This document shows, piece by piece, positions 1 through 5,745 of a stretch of DNA of 10,083 bases. Under the pieces are notes generated by a model, which saw only the letters and a program-made list of their open reading frames with translations, did not search any database and had not been told where the DNA came from. The stretch is from Candidatus Methanocomedens sp. (GTDB lineage Archaea; Halobacteriota; Methanosarcinia; Methanosarcinales; Methanocomedenaceae): assembly GCA_013374385.1 (NCBI GenBank), contig QBUR01000166.1, positions 1 through 10,083 of the forward strand, written 5' to 3'. Numbering within the stretch: the first letter of the stretch is position 1; each line of letters opens with the position of its first letter. The position numbers and the translations under genes are program-made.

Positions 1-235
1 CATCATCGATAATCTTACCGACAATTTTTGAAAAATCCTTAATATTCTGCCGATCTCCTTCTGTCGATGCCAGAAAGTACATTCCTTTTTTGTTTTCCAG
101 AAATTTCAGCATAAGCTCGGTTTTACCAACACGCCTCCTGCCGTAAATGACAATGAATTCAGAAGACTTGCTTTTATACCTGGTTTCAAGGAATTGTAAC
201 TCGGTTTTGCGGTTAACAAAGTTTTGTTGAGACAT
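1..235 (-). CDS. Archaeal P-loop ATPase, N-terminal fragment (runs off the left edge)
   Basis: Translating the minus strand from an ATG at 235 gives 78 residues with no stop before the window edge. It starts MSQQNFVNRKTELQFLE, followed by a hydrophobic strand (EFIVIYG) and a Walker A loop, GRRRVGKTEL, at about residues 32-41. The pattern 'F-x-N/D-R-x-x-E-L ... Y-G-R-R-x-V-G-K-T' is characteristic of the archaeal ATPase family (Pfam ATPase_2, PF01637; often annotated 'ATP-binding protein' or 'AAA family ATPase'). These STAND-like proteins are usually about 350-480 residues and often carry a DUF234 or nuclease-like C-terminal domain. The Walker B region and C-terminus lie outside the window, so the specific role cannot be stated. 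Family members are numerous in archaeal genomes and often sit in variable regions. The gene is divergent from carB and appears to have its own TATA box about 30 bp upstream, implying a very short leader. There is no Shine-Dalgarno sequence in front of the ATG. Confidence 0.85.
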   Translation of the reverse strand, partial: MSQQNFVNRKTELQFLETRYKSKSSEFIVIYGRRRVGKTELMLKFLENKKGMYFLASTEGDRQNIKDFSKIVGKIIDD

Positions 236-260
236 AAGTAGTATACTTTACTCTCAACGA

Positions 261-269
261 TTTATAAAT
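261..269 (-). promoter_or_regulatory. TATA box for the minus-strand ATPase gene
   Basis: Read on the minus strand the sequence is ATTTATAAA, a good archaeal TATA element. Its centre is about 30 bp from the ATG at 235. Archaeal transcription normally starts about 25 bp downstream of the TATA centre, so the mRNA would begin within a few bases of the start codon, leaderless or nearly so. That fits the missing ribosome binding site. The element is seen in the sequence; the start point is inferred. Confidence 0.6.
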
Positions 270-489
270 TCCTGTGGTTCACCAACTGCCAAAGTTGAAC
301 GGATTTTAATGCCTTTTATTCATTGGGCATACAAATCCTATTGAAATCCGTATTTTAAATAGCCTACAATGAACCAAAACGTAAAGATGCCGGAACATCA
401 CAGGCAATAATGCAGCCCAGGATGCATATATCAAAATCGGCACCAAATTATTACTCCAACATCCCTTCTTAAAAGTCCATATCAAAAGA

Positions 490-506
490 GTATTAAATCA
501 TAATAC
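490..506. promoter_or_regulatory. Inverted repeat just upstream of carB (possible operator)
   Basis: GTATTA and TAATAC are perfect 6-bp inverted arms around the 5-nt spacer AATCA. The site ends 22 bp before the carB ATG. It is AT-rich and may overlap a weak TATA-like element (ATTAAAT). Its symmetry and position suit a repressor site, but a palindrome this short can arise by chance in AT-rich DNA. Confidence 0.3.
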
Positions 507-528
507 CTATCCAAAAGAAGGTGAGAAG

Positions 529-3500
529 ATGCCCAAACGAGAGGATATTCACAAAGTACTAATTATAGGGTCAGGCCCCATCGTCATCGGCCAGGCCGCT
601 GAATTCGATTATTCTGGTACACAGGCCTGCAAGGCACTGCGCCAGCTAGGGTTTGAAATTGTTCTGGTTAATTCCAATCCTGCCACCATAATGACCGACC
701 CTGAGATGGCAGACACGACCTACATCGAGCCGCTAAACATTGAAACCCTGGAGATGATCATTGATAAAGAGCGCCCTGACGCCCTGCTGCCCAACCTGGG
801 CGGCCAGAAAGCACTGAACCTGTCCACTGAGCTTCATGAGAAAGGTATTCTGGAAAAATACGGCGTAGAGGTTATAGGGGTGCAGATCGATGCCATCAAA
901 CGGGGCGAGGACCGTACCACCTTCAAGGAAACTATGGACAGTATTGGCGTAGAGACTGCACGCGGTGAAACAACCTTCATTGTCGAAGAAGCAGAGAAAA
1001 TCGCTAAGGATATTGGCTATCCTGTTGTCATTCGGCCTGCTTACACCATGGGCGGGACAGGTGGCGGGTTTGCCTACAACGTGGATGAACTTCGCACCAT
1101 TGCCGCCAGGGGCATTTCGGCCAGCCTCATCGGCCAGATACTTGTGGAAGAATCAGTGCTCGGCTGGGAGGAACTTGAACTTGAAGTGGTAAGAGATGCC
1201 AACGGCAACAAGATCACTGTATGTTTCATTGAGAACATCGATGCCATGGGCGTACACACAGGAGATAGTTTCTGTTCTGCACCCATGCTCACCATTGATG
1301 AAACGCTTCAGGCACGTCTACAGGATTATTCATACCGTATCGTGGACGCCATCGGCGTCATCGGCGGCACTAACGTCCAGTTCGCCCATGACCCCGAGAC
1401 CGGCCGCGTGGTCGTAATAGAGATAAATCCGCGCACATCACGTTCTTCTGCCCTTGCCTCCAAAGCCACAGGATTTCCGATCGCGCTGGTTTCCGCTAAA
1501 CTGGCAGGCGGCCTGCTGCTTGAGGATATCCCTTACTGGCGTGACGGCACACTTGAAAAGTACACACCATCAGGCGACTATGTGGTTATAAAGTTCGCAC
1601 GCTGGGCATTTGAGAAATTCCCCGGCTCCATCGACAAACTGGGTACCCAGATGCGTGCAGTCGGCGAGGCCATGAGCATCGGCAAGAACTACAAAGAAGC
1701 GTTCCAGAAAGCCATCCGTTCACTTGAGACCGGGCGTTACGGTCTGGGATTTGCCAAAAACTTCAATGAGCTTTCACTTGATGAATTGCGAAAACTTCTG
1801 GTTGAGCCTTCTTCCGAGCGTCAGTTCATCATATACGAAACCCTGCGAAAAGGAATGTCTGTGGATGAGTTATTCAGGATAACCCACATCAAATCCTGGT
1901 TCTTAGAGCAGATGAAAGAACTGGTGGAACTGGAAGAAGAGGTGCTCAAACACAAAGGTGGCAAACTGCCGGATGATTTGCTCATCAAGGCTAAGAAGGA
2001 CGGTTTTTCTGATAAGTACCTTGGCAAGATCCTCAGCGTGCCAGAACAGGCGATACGCAAGCAGCGCTTATCCCTCGGATTGAGCCAGGCATGGAACATC
2101 GTGCAGGTCAGCGGCGCAGAGAATGCAGCCTACTATTACTCTACCTACAATGCAGACGATGAAGTGCCTGTATCTGACCGGAAAAAGATCATGATAATCG
2201 GCGGCGGGCCGAACAGGATAGGGCAGGGCATCGAATTCGATTACACCTGCGTACATGCCGCTTTTACCCTGCGCAATCTTGGCTATGAGTCCATCATGGT
2301 CAACTGCAATCCTGAAACGGTATCCACCGACTACGATACCTCGGATAAACTGTACTTTGAACCTGTTACGGTTGAGGATGTACTGAGCATTTATAAAAAA
2401 GAAAAGCCGGAAGGTGCCATCGTGCAGTTCGGCGGACAGACTCCACTGAACATTGCCGCAGAACTTGAAGCTGCGGGCGTGAAAATACTTGGCACGTCAG
2501 TTAAGAGTATCGACCTTGCAGAGGACCGTGAACAGTTTGCCGACGTAATCAGGAAACTGGAGATTCCCATGCCAGAACCCGGTACTGCCACTTCACTGGA
2601 GGGAGCACTGGAAGTTGCAAGACGTATCGGCTATCCACTGATGGTTCGCCCTTCATACGTGCTTGGCGGCCGTGGCATGGAAATTGTATATGATGATGAG
2701 ATGCTGGAAAAATACGTTGCCGGAGCTATTGAGATTACACCAGAGACGCCCATGCTAATTGACAAGTTCCTTGAGGATGCACTGGAGTGCGAAGTGGATG
2801 CCATATCTGATGGCACGGATGTTTTCATCCCTTCCATCATGGAACACATCGAACAGGCCGGAATCCACTCGGGTGACAGTGCGTGTGTGCTGCCTCCGGT
2901 GGGGATACCTGATGAACAGATGGATACCCTCATGGAATACACGCGGTGTATTGCAACTGAATTAAAGGTTGTCGGGCTTATGAACATCCAGTATGCCATC
3001 AAAGACGGCAAGGTTTACATCATCGAAGCTAACCCAAGGGCATCCAGGACAGTGCCGCTTGTATCAAAGGTCACAGGTATTTCCATGGCACGTATTGCAA
3101 CCCAGGTCATCTTAGGTGCGAAACTGGCAGATATGGATACCCATCCGCGTACTTATCCTCATTTTGGTGTCAAGGAGACTGTATTCCCCTTCAACATGTT
3201 CCCGGAGGTAGACCCCGTGCTCGGGCCTGAGATGCGCTCAACAGGTGAGGTGCTGGGAATGGCAGATTCCTTTGAGATAGCTTTCTTCAAGTCCCAGGTT
3301 GCGGCCGGTTCATCGCTGCCACTGGAAGGTACGGCACTAATCACTGTTGCATCCAGTGACCGTCAGCGTGCGTTGCCTGTTGCAGAGGAACTGGAGGGTA
3401 TTGGTTTCAAGATACTTTCTACCGAAGGCACGGCCGCTTTCCTGAGGGAGAATGGGATTGAATGTGAAACTATCAAGAAATTGCATGAAGGTCGGCCCAA

Positions 3501-3729
3501 TATCGTGGATGCCATGCACAATGGTGAGATACAGTTTGTCCTGAACACTCCGGTTGGAAAGAAGGGGGCCTATGATGACAGCTACATCCGCAAATCTGCC
3601 ATCAAGTACAATATCCCCTACCACACTACCACCGCAGCCGCTCTGGCGGCAGCAAAGGGTATCAGGGCTGCAAGCGAAAAACGTATCGGTGTCAGGTCGG
3701 TTCAGTCTTACCACCGCGATGTGAAGTGA
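529..3729 (+). CDS. carB: Carbamoyl-phosphate synthetase large subunit
   Basis: CarB makes carbamoyl phosphate from ammonia (delivered by the CarA glutaminase), bicarbonate and two ATP, for pyrimidine and arginine synthesis in the cytoplasm. The 1066 residues match the usual full length (about 1070). The two homologous halves are clear. The first has GSGPIVIGQAAEFDYSG (14-30), the glycine-rich ATP-grasp loop MGGTGGGFA (174-182), ENIDAMGVHTGDS (235-247) and the metal-binding EINPRTSRSS (298-307). The second has GGGPNRIGQG (558-567), YVLGGRGME (710-718) and EANPRASRT (833-841). Residues from about 934 to 1055 form the C-terminal MGS-like allosteric domain, which binds UMP or ornithine in bacterial enzymes. 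The ATG at 529 has the Shine-Dalgarno-like AGGTGAG (519-525) at good spacing, and the protein begins at the conserved N-terminus. carA is not adjacent on either side, although carA and carB are commonly paired. No frameshift or lost catalytic motif is visible. Confidence 0.98.
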   Translation: MPKREDIHKVLIIGSGPIVIGQAAEFDYSGTQACKALRQLGFEIVLVNSNPATIMTDPEMADTTYIEPLNIETLEMIIDKERPDALLPNLGGQKALNLSTELHEKGILEKYGVEVIGVQIDAIKRGEDRTTFKETMDSIGVETARGETTFIVEEAEKIAKDIGYPVVIRPAYTMGGTGGGFAYNVDELRTIAARGISASLIGQILVEESVLGWEELELEVVRDANGNKITVCFIENIDAMGVHTGDSFCSAPMLTIDETLQARLQDYSYRIVDAIGVIGGTNVQFAHDPETGRVVVIEINPRTSRSSALASKATGFPIALVSAKLAGGLLLEDIPYWRDGTLEKYTPSGDYVVIKFARWAFEKFPGSIDKLGTQMRAVGEAMSIGKNYKEAFQKAIRSLETGRYGLGFAKNFNELSLDELRKLLVEPSSERQFIIYETLRKGMSVDELFRITHIKSWFLEQMKELVELEEEVLKHKGGKLPDDLLIKAKKDGFSDKYLGKILSVPEQAIRKQRLSLGLSQAWNIVQVSGAENAAYYYSTYNADDEVPVSDRKKIMIIGGGPNRIGQGIEFDYTCVHAAFTLRNLGYESIMVNCNPETVSTDYDTSDKLYFEPVTVEDVLSIYKKEKPEGAIVQFGGQTPLNIAAELEAAGVKILGTSVKSIDLAEDREQFADVIRKLEIPMPEPGTATSLEGALEVARRIGYPLMVRPSYVLGGRGMEIVYDDEMLEKYVAGAIEITPETPMLIDKFLEDALECEVDAISDGTDVFIPSIMEHIEQAGIHSGDSACVLPPVGIPDEQMDTLMEYTRCIATELKVVGLMNIQYAIKDGKVYIIEANPRASRTVPLVSKVTGISMARIATQVILGAKLADMDTHPRTYPHFGVKETVFPFNMFPEVDPVLGPEMRSTGEVLGMADSFEIAFFKSQVAAGSSLPLEGTALITVASSDRQRALPVAEELEGIGFKILSTEGTAAFLRENGIECETIKKLHEGRPNIVDAMHNGEIQFVLNTPVGKKGAYDDSYIRKSAIKYNIPYHTTTAAALAAAKGIRAASEKRIGVRSVQSYHRDVK

Positions 3730-3732
3730 TGG

Positions 3733-3740
3733 TTATATAA
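3733..3740 (+). promoter_or_regulatory. TATA box for the small membrane-protein gene
   Basis: TTATATAA starts 4 bp after the carB stop codon and is a near-ideal archaeal TATA element. Initiation about 25 bp downstream would give a leader of roughly 55-60 nt. That leader would carry the repeated TATTATTG elements and the ribosome binding site at 3807-3815. It suggests the membrane-protein gene is transcribed independently of carB. Confidence 0.55.
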
Positions 3741-3752
3741 GTCGTGTTAATA

Positions 3753-3807
3753 GAATATTATTGACAGTAATTAAACGATTGAATATTATTGTTGAACTGT
3801 ATTATTG
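3753..3807 (+). repeat. Direct repeats in the leader of the membrane-protein gene
   Basis: The 11-mer GAATATTATTG occurs exactly at 3753-3763 and 3781-3791, 28 bp apart. Its core TATTATTG appears a third time at 3800-3807, directly before the ribosome binding site. The copies lie between the TATA box and the start codon. They could be protein- or RNA-binding sites, though AT-rich composition makes chance similarity possible. Confidence 0.4.
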
Positions 3808-3815
3808 AGGTGAGG
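3807..3815 (+). promoter_or_regulatory. Strong ribosome binding site
   Basis: GAGGTGAGG lies 5 bases before the ATG at 3821 (7 bases if GAGGTGA is taken as the pairing core). It matches the anti-Shine-Dalgarno end of archaeal 16S rRNA well and fixes the start of the membrane-protein gene. It is the strongest such site in the window together with the pcn site. Confidence 0.6.
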
Positions 3816-3820
3816 ACAAC

Positions 3821-4132
3821 ATGGAATTTACTCTAAGTTTATTTATTTTACTAATCGGCATAATGTACGGTTTTGCCAATAAAGGCGCAGAAGATTACCT
3901 GCACATCCTGTTCAAGGGATTAAAGGTAGGGTTGGTACTGGGTATTATCGTGGGAATAATCGCCCTTTTGGTTAGCGGATTAACGGAAGGTATCGCTGCT
4001 GGTATTGGTGTGGGCCTTATTGCAGGTTTTGCCGGTTCTTTCCTGTTCGTCATAATGATGTTAGTGGTCACGGTCACCTTCATTGTTGGAGTGCTTATCG
4101 GGGACATTCTGGAAAAGGTACTGCGAAAATAA
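3821..4132 (+). CDS. Small glycine-zipper integral membrane protein, function unknown
   Basis: I do not recognise a named family. The 103 residues are almost wholly hydrophobic. A first membrane segment covers about 3-19. A short polar, mixed-charge loop follows (NKGAEDYLH, 20-28). Two or three more segments cover about 35-54, 57-77 and 77-94, and the protein ends in the charged tail LEKVLRK. Glycines repeat every fourth residue at 33/37/41/45 and again at 53/57/61/65/69, a glycine-zipper pattern that in known membrane proteins lets helices pack tightly and oligomerise. There is no signal-peptidase site, cofactor-binding cysteine or catalytic motif. The start is supported by an excellent ribosome binding site and the gene has its own TATA box. 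It is followed 68 bp later by the HPS-RraA gene on the same strand and could be cotranscribed with it, but nothing shows a functional link. A small channel, a transporter accessory or a scaffold are all possible. Confidence 0.75.
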   Translation: MEFTLSLFILLIGIMYGFANKGAEDYLHILFKGLKVGLVLGIIVGIIALLVSGLTEGIAAGIGVGLIAGFAGSFLFVIMMLVVTVTFIVGVLIGDILEKVLRK

Positions 4133-4169
4133 CTGGTAATGATAAACCTGGTCACACCAGTTCTGTGAC
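4131..4169 (+). promoter_or_regulatory. Overlapping, mutually exclusive inverted repeats before the HPS-RraA gene
   Basis: Three perfect inverted repeats share bases here. AACTGGT (4131-4137) pairs with ACCAGTT (4156-4162). CTGGT (4148-4152) pairs with ACCAG (4156-4160) around a 3-nt loop. GTCACA (4151-4156) pairs with TGTGAC (4164-4169). They fill the short gap after the membrane-protein stop codon. They could be an operator, an attenuator-like switch, or a weak terminator; there is no long T-run after them. The pairing is seen in the sequence; a role is inference. Confidence 0.35.
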
Positions 4170-4200
4170 AAATAGAGTTTTGATTAATCAGCAATATCTA

Positions 4201-5499
4201 ATGTCTATGAACAATTCTGGCCCAACACTGCAAGTAGCCCTTGACCTGCTCGAACTGGACCGTGCCGTCCAGATAGCCCGCGAAGCTGTAAAGGGCGGTG
4301 CGGACTGGATTGAGGCCGGCACCCCCCTTATCAAGAGTGAGGGCATGAATGCCCTCAGGGCACTGAAAAGTAATTTTCCAAACCGGACCATCCTGGCCGA
4401 TATGAAGACCATGGACACCGGCGCCCTTGAAGTGGAGATGGCAGTCAAATCCGGTGCCGATATAGTCATCCTGCTGGGAAGTGCCGACAATTCCACTATC
4501 GCCGATGGACGGAGGGCAGCAGACAAGTACGGTGCCAGGCTCATGTGTGACCTCATCTCAGTGGCCAATCCAATCGAGCGGGCAATGGAACTGGAAGCGA
4601 TGGGTGTGGATATCATAAATATCCATGTGGGTATTGATATGCAGATGATGGGGCAGGACCCAGTTGAAGTGCTCAGGGAAATGAGGGGCAAGATACACAT
4701 CCCCATTGCAGTGGCGGGCGGGCTGGATGCAGGGTCTGCCGGCCAGGCTGTGCTGGCTGGTGCGGATATTGTGATTGTGGGTGGCAATATTACTCGCTCA
4801 TCTAACGTGACCACTTCAGCACGCGAGATTCGGCAGGGCATGGATTCGCCATCATCCGTCCCGGTAGAGAAACATGATTTTAAGGCCGAGACCAGGCAGT
4901 TGCTAACCGGGGTATCCACTCCCAATATCAGCGATGCCATGCACCGTAAAGGTGCCATGTACGGTCTAATCCCAATAAATCCCGGCCTGAAGATGGTAGG
5001 ACCAGCCGTTACCGTACAGACCTTTGAAGGGGACTGGGCCAAGACTGTGGAGGCCATCGACGTGGCAGGGCCCGGTGACGTGATCGTAATTTATAACGGC
5101 GGAAGCGACCAGATCGCTCCATGGGGCGGACTGGCCACATTAAGTTGCATGAACCGGGGGATTGCCGGAGTGGTCATTGACGGTGCGGTGCGGGATGTGG
5201 ATGATATCAGGAAACTTGAGTTCCCAATCTTTGCCAGGGCAATTGTGCCCAATGCCGGTGAGCCAAAAGGGTTTGGCGAAATCAATGCCGAGATACAGTG
5301 TGCCGGCCAGACCGTGCGCCCCGGCGACTATATAGTAGGTGACGACAACGGCGTAGTGGTAGTACCCAGAGAGCGTGCCTATGAACTGGCCCGCCGTGGC
5401 GTGGAAGTGGAAAAGAACGAGAGCCGTATCAGGGATGAAATAATCAAAGGTTCCACTCTCTCTAAGGTCATGCAGTTGGAAAAGTGGGAAAAGAAATGA
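4201..5499 (+). CDS. hps: 3-hexulose-6-phosphate synthase fused to RraA-like (HMG/CHA-type aldolase) domain
   Basis: Residues from about 5 to 215 form a hexulose-6-phosphate synthase of the OMP-decarboxylase barrel superfamily. LQVALDLLELD opens the first strand, then GADWIEAGTPLIKSEG and the catalytic D-x-K-x-x-D motif (DMKTMD, 67-72), and near the end the phosphate-binding GGLDAGSA and GADIVIVGG stretches. The enzyme joins formaldehyde and ribulose 5-phosphate reversibly; archaea usually run it backwards to make ribulose 5-phosphate. After a linker, residues from about 236 to 430 are RraA-like, with GGLATL (from 309) and DGAVRD (327-332). These keep the Arg-Asp pair used by the related metal-dependent HMG/CHA aldolases. 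Such fusions are known in methanogens and often annotated 'bifunctional HPS/ribonuclease regulator'. The start is uncertain: an in-frame GTG at 4165 would add 12 non-conserved residues, and ATG at 4207 is equally plausible. None has a clear ribosome binding site. No isomerase (PHI) or formaldehyde-activating enzyme gene is nearby. Confidence 0.92.
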   Translation: MSMNNSGPTLQVALDLLELDRAVQIAREAVKGGADWIEAGTPLIKSEGMNALRALKSNFPNRTILADMKTMDTGALEVEMAVKSGADIVILLGSADNSTIADGRRAADKYGARLMCDLISVANPIERAMELEAMGVDIINIHVGIDMQMMGQDPVEVLREMRGKIHIPIAVAGGLDAGSAGQAVLAGADIVIVGGNITRSSNVTTSAREIRQGMDSPSSVPVEKHDFKAETRQLLTGVSTPNISDAMHRKGAMYGLIPINPGLKMVGPAVTVQTFEGDWAKTVEAIDVAGPGDVIVIYNGGSDQIAPWGGLATLSCMNRGIAGVVIDGAVRDVDDIRKLEFPIFARAIVPNAGEPKGFGEINAEIQCAGQTVRPGDYIVGDDNGVVVVPRERAYELARRGVEVEKNESRIRDEIIKGSTLSKVMQLEKWEKK

Positions 5500-5745
5500 A
5501 TATCCACATCCTGCAGATTTACTATTTATGGACACACTAACAAAATCCAGTTATACAGCGAATAGTTTAGATGCAGATGCGACTACAAATCAGTGAAATC
5601 TGTGTCTTTTTATATTTCCAGACACAGATTGACACCGATTTACACAGATTTTACCTAAAATCGGTGTCAATAAAACAACTGATTTTTGGAACAGTGCCCT
5701 CTTTAGGTACACCCAATACACGCATAAAGTACACCTGAATTATCC
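5500..5745. other. Convergent intergenic region between HPS-RraA and taw2
   Basis: This 246-bp spacer is downstream of genes on both strands, so it needs no promoter. Its centre, 5587-5685, is the structured repeat cluster described separately. The flanks (5500-5586 and 5686-5745) are AT-rich and I see no gene in them. Confidence 0.6.
5587..5685. repeat. Cluster of 10-bp units forming two hairpins within an outer stem
   Basis: The unit GACACAGATT and close variants occur three times in tandem on the plus strand: 5621-5630, then GACACCGATT at 5631-5640 and TACACAGATT at 5641-5650. It also occurs inverted at 5597-5606 and, as the GACACCGATT variant, at 5659-5668, with more diverged inverted copies at 5587-5596 and 5676-5685. 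As a result, 5597-5607 pairs perfectly with 5620-5630 (11 bp), 5631-5641 pairs perfectly with 5658-5668 (11 bp), and AAATCAGT (5587-5594) pairs with ACTGATTT (5678-5685). The two hairpins abut, giving a three-way-junction fold. Intergenic sequences built of similar roughly 10-bp 'ACACAGATT/ACACGGATT' units are, to my recollection, scattered in diverse environmental prokaryote genomes. Between convergent genes it could act as a two-way terminator or mRNA 3' end stabiliser. Confidence 0.7.

Larger units (their letters stand above)
236..528. other. Divergent intergenic region between the ATPase gene and carB
   Basis: This 293-bp AT-rich spacer has no credible gene. It holds the ATPase TATA box near 261-269. 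At 277-300 there is an imperfect hairpin in which GTTCA and ACT pair with AGTTGAAC, with a 3-nt bulge. AT-rich stretches that could be TATA elements for carB occur at 351-361 (TATTTTAAATA) and 425-431 (CATATAT). A small palindrome at 490-506 and the carB ribosome binding site at 519-525 complete it. Which TATA candidate drives carB cannot be decided by eye. There is no carA gene here. Confidence 0.6.

Noticed and set aside
277..300. Hairpin GTTCA(CCA)ACT / AGTTGAAC as an operator of the ATPase gene
   Set aside because: The arms are interrupted by a bulge and the stem is short. There is no second copy or T-run to support a role, so it is noted only within the spacer description.
4165..4200. 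GTG at 4165 as the true start of the HPS-RraA protein
   Set aside because: It adds 12 residues that do not resemble the family N-terminus, overlaps the inverted repeat, and has no ribosome binding site. The conserved sequence begins just after the ATGs at 4201 and 4207.
4188..5057. Long minus-strand open frame (289 codons) opposite the HPS-RraA gene
   Set aside because: It lies wholly antisense to a well-conserved enzyme. Its translation is Ser/Ala/Pro/Ile-rich with no recognisable motif, as expected of a shadow frame.
5587..5685. Possible tRNA or other known structured RNA gene
   Set aside because: The fold is a junction of two 11-bp hairpins with 14-16-nt loops. It lacks a T-loop sequence, an anticodon arm and an acceptor stem of tRNA size.
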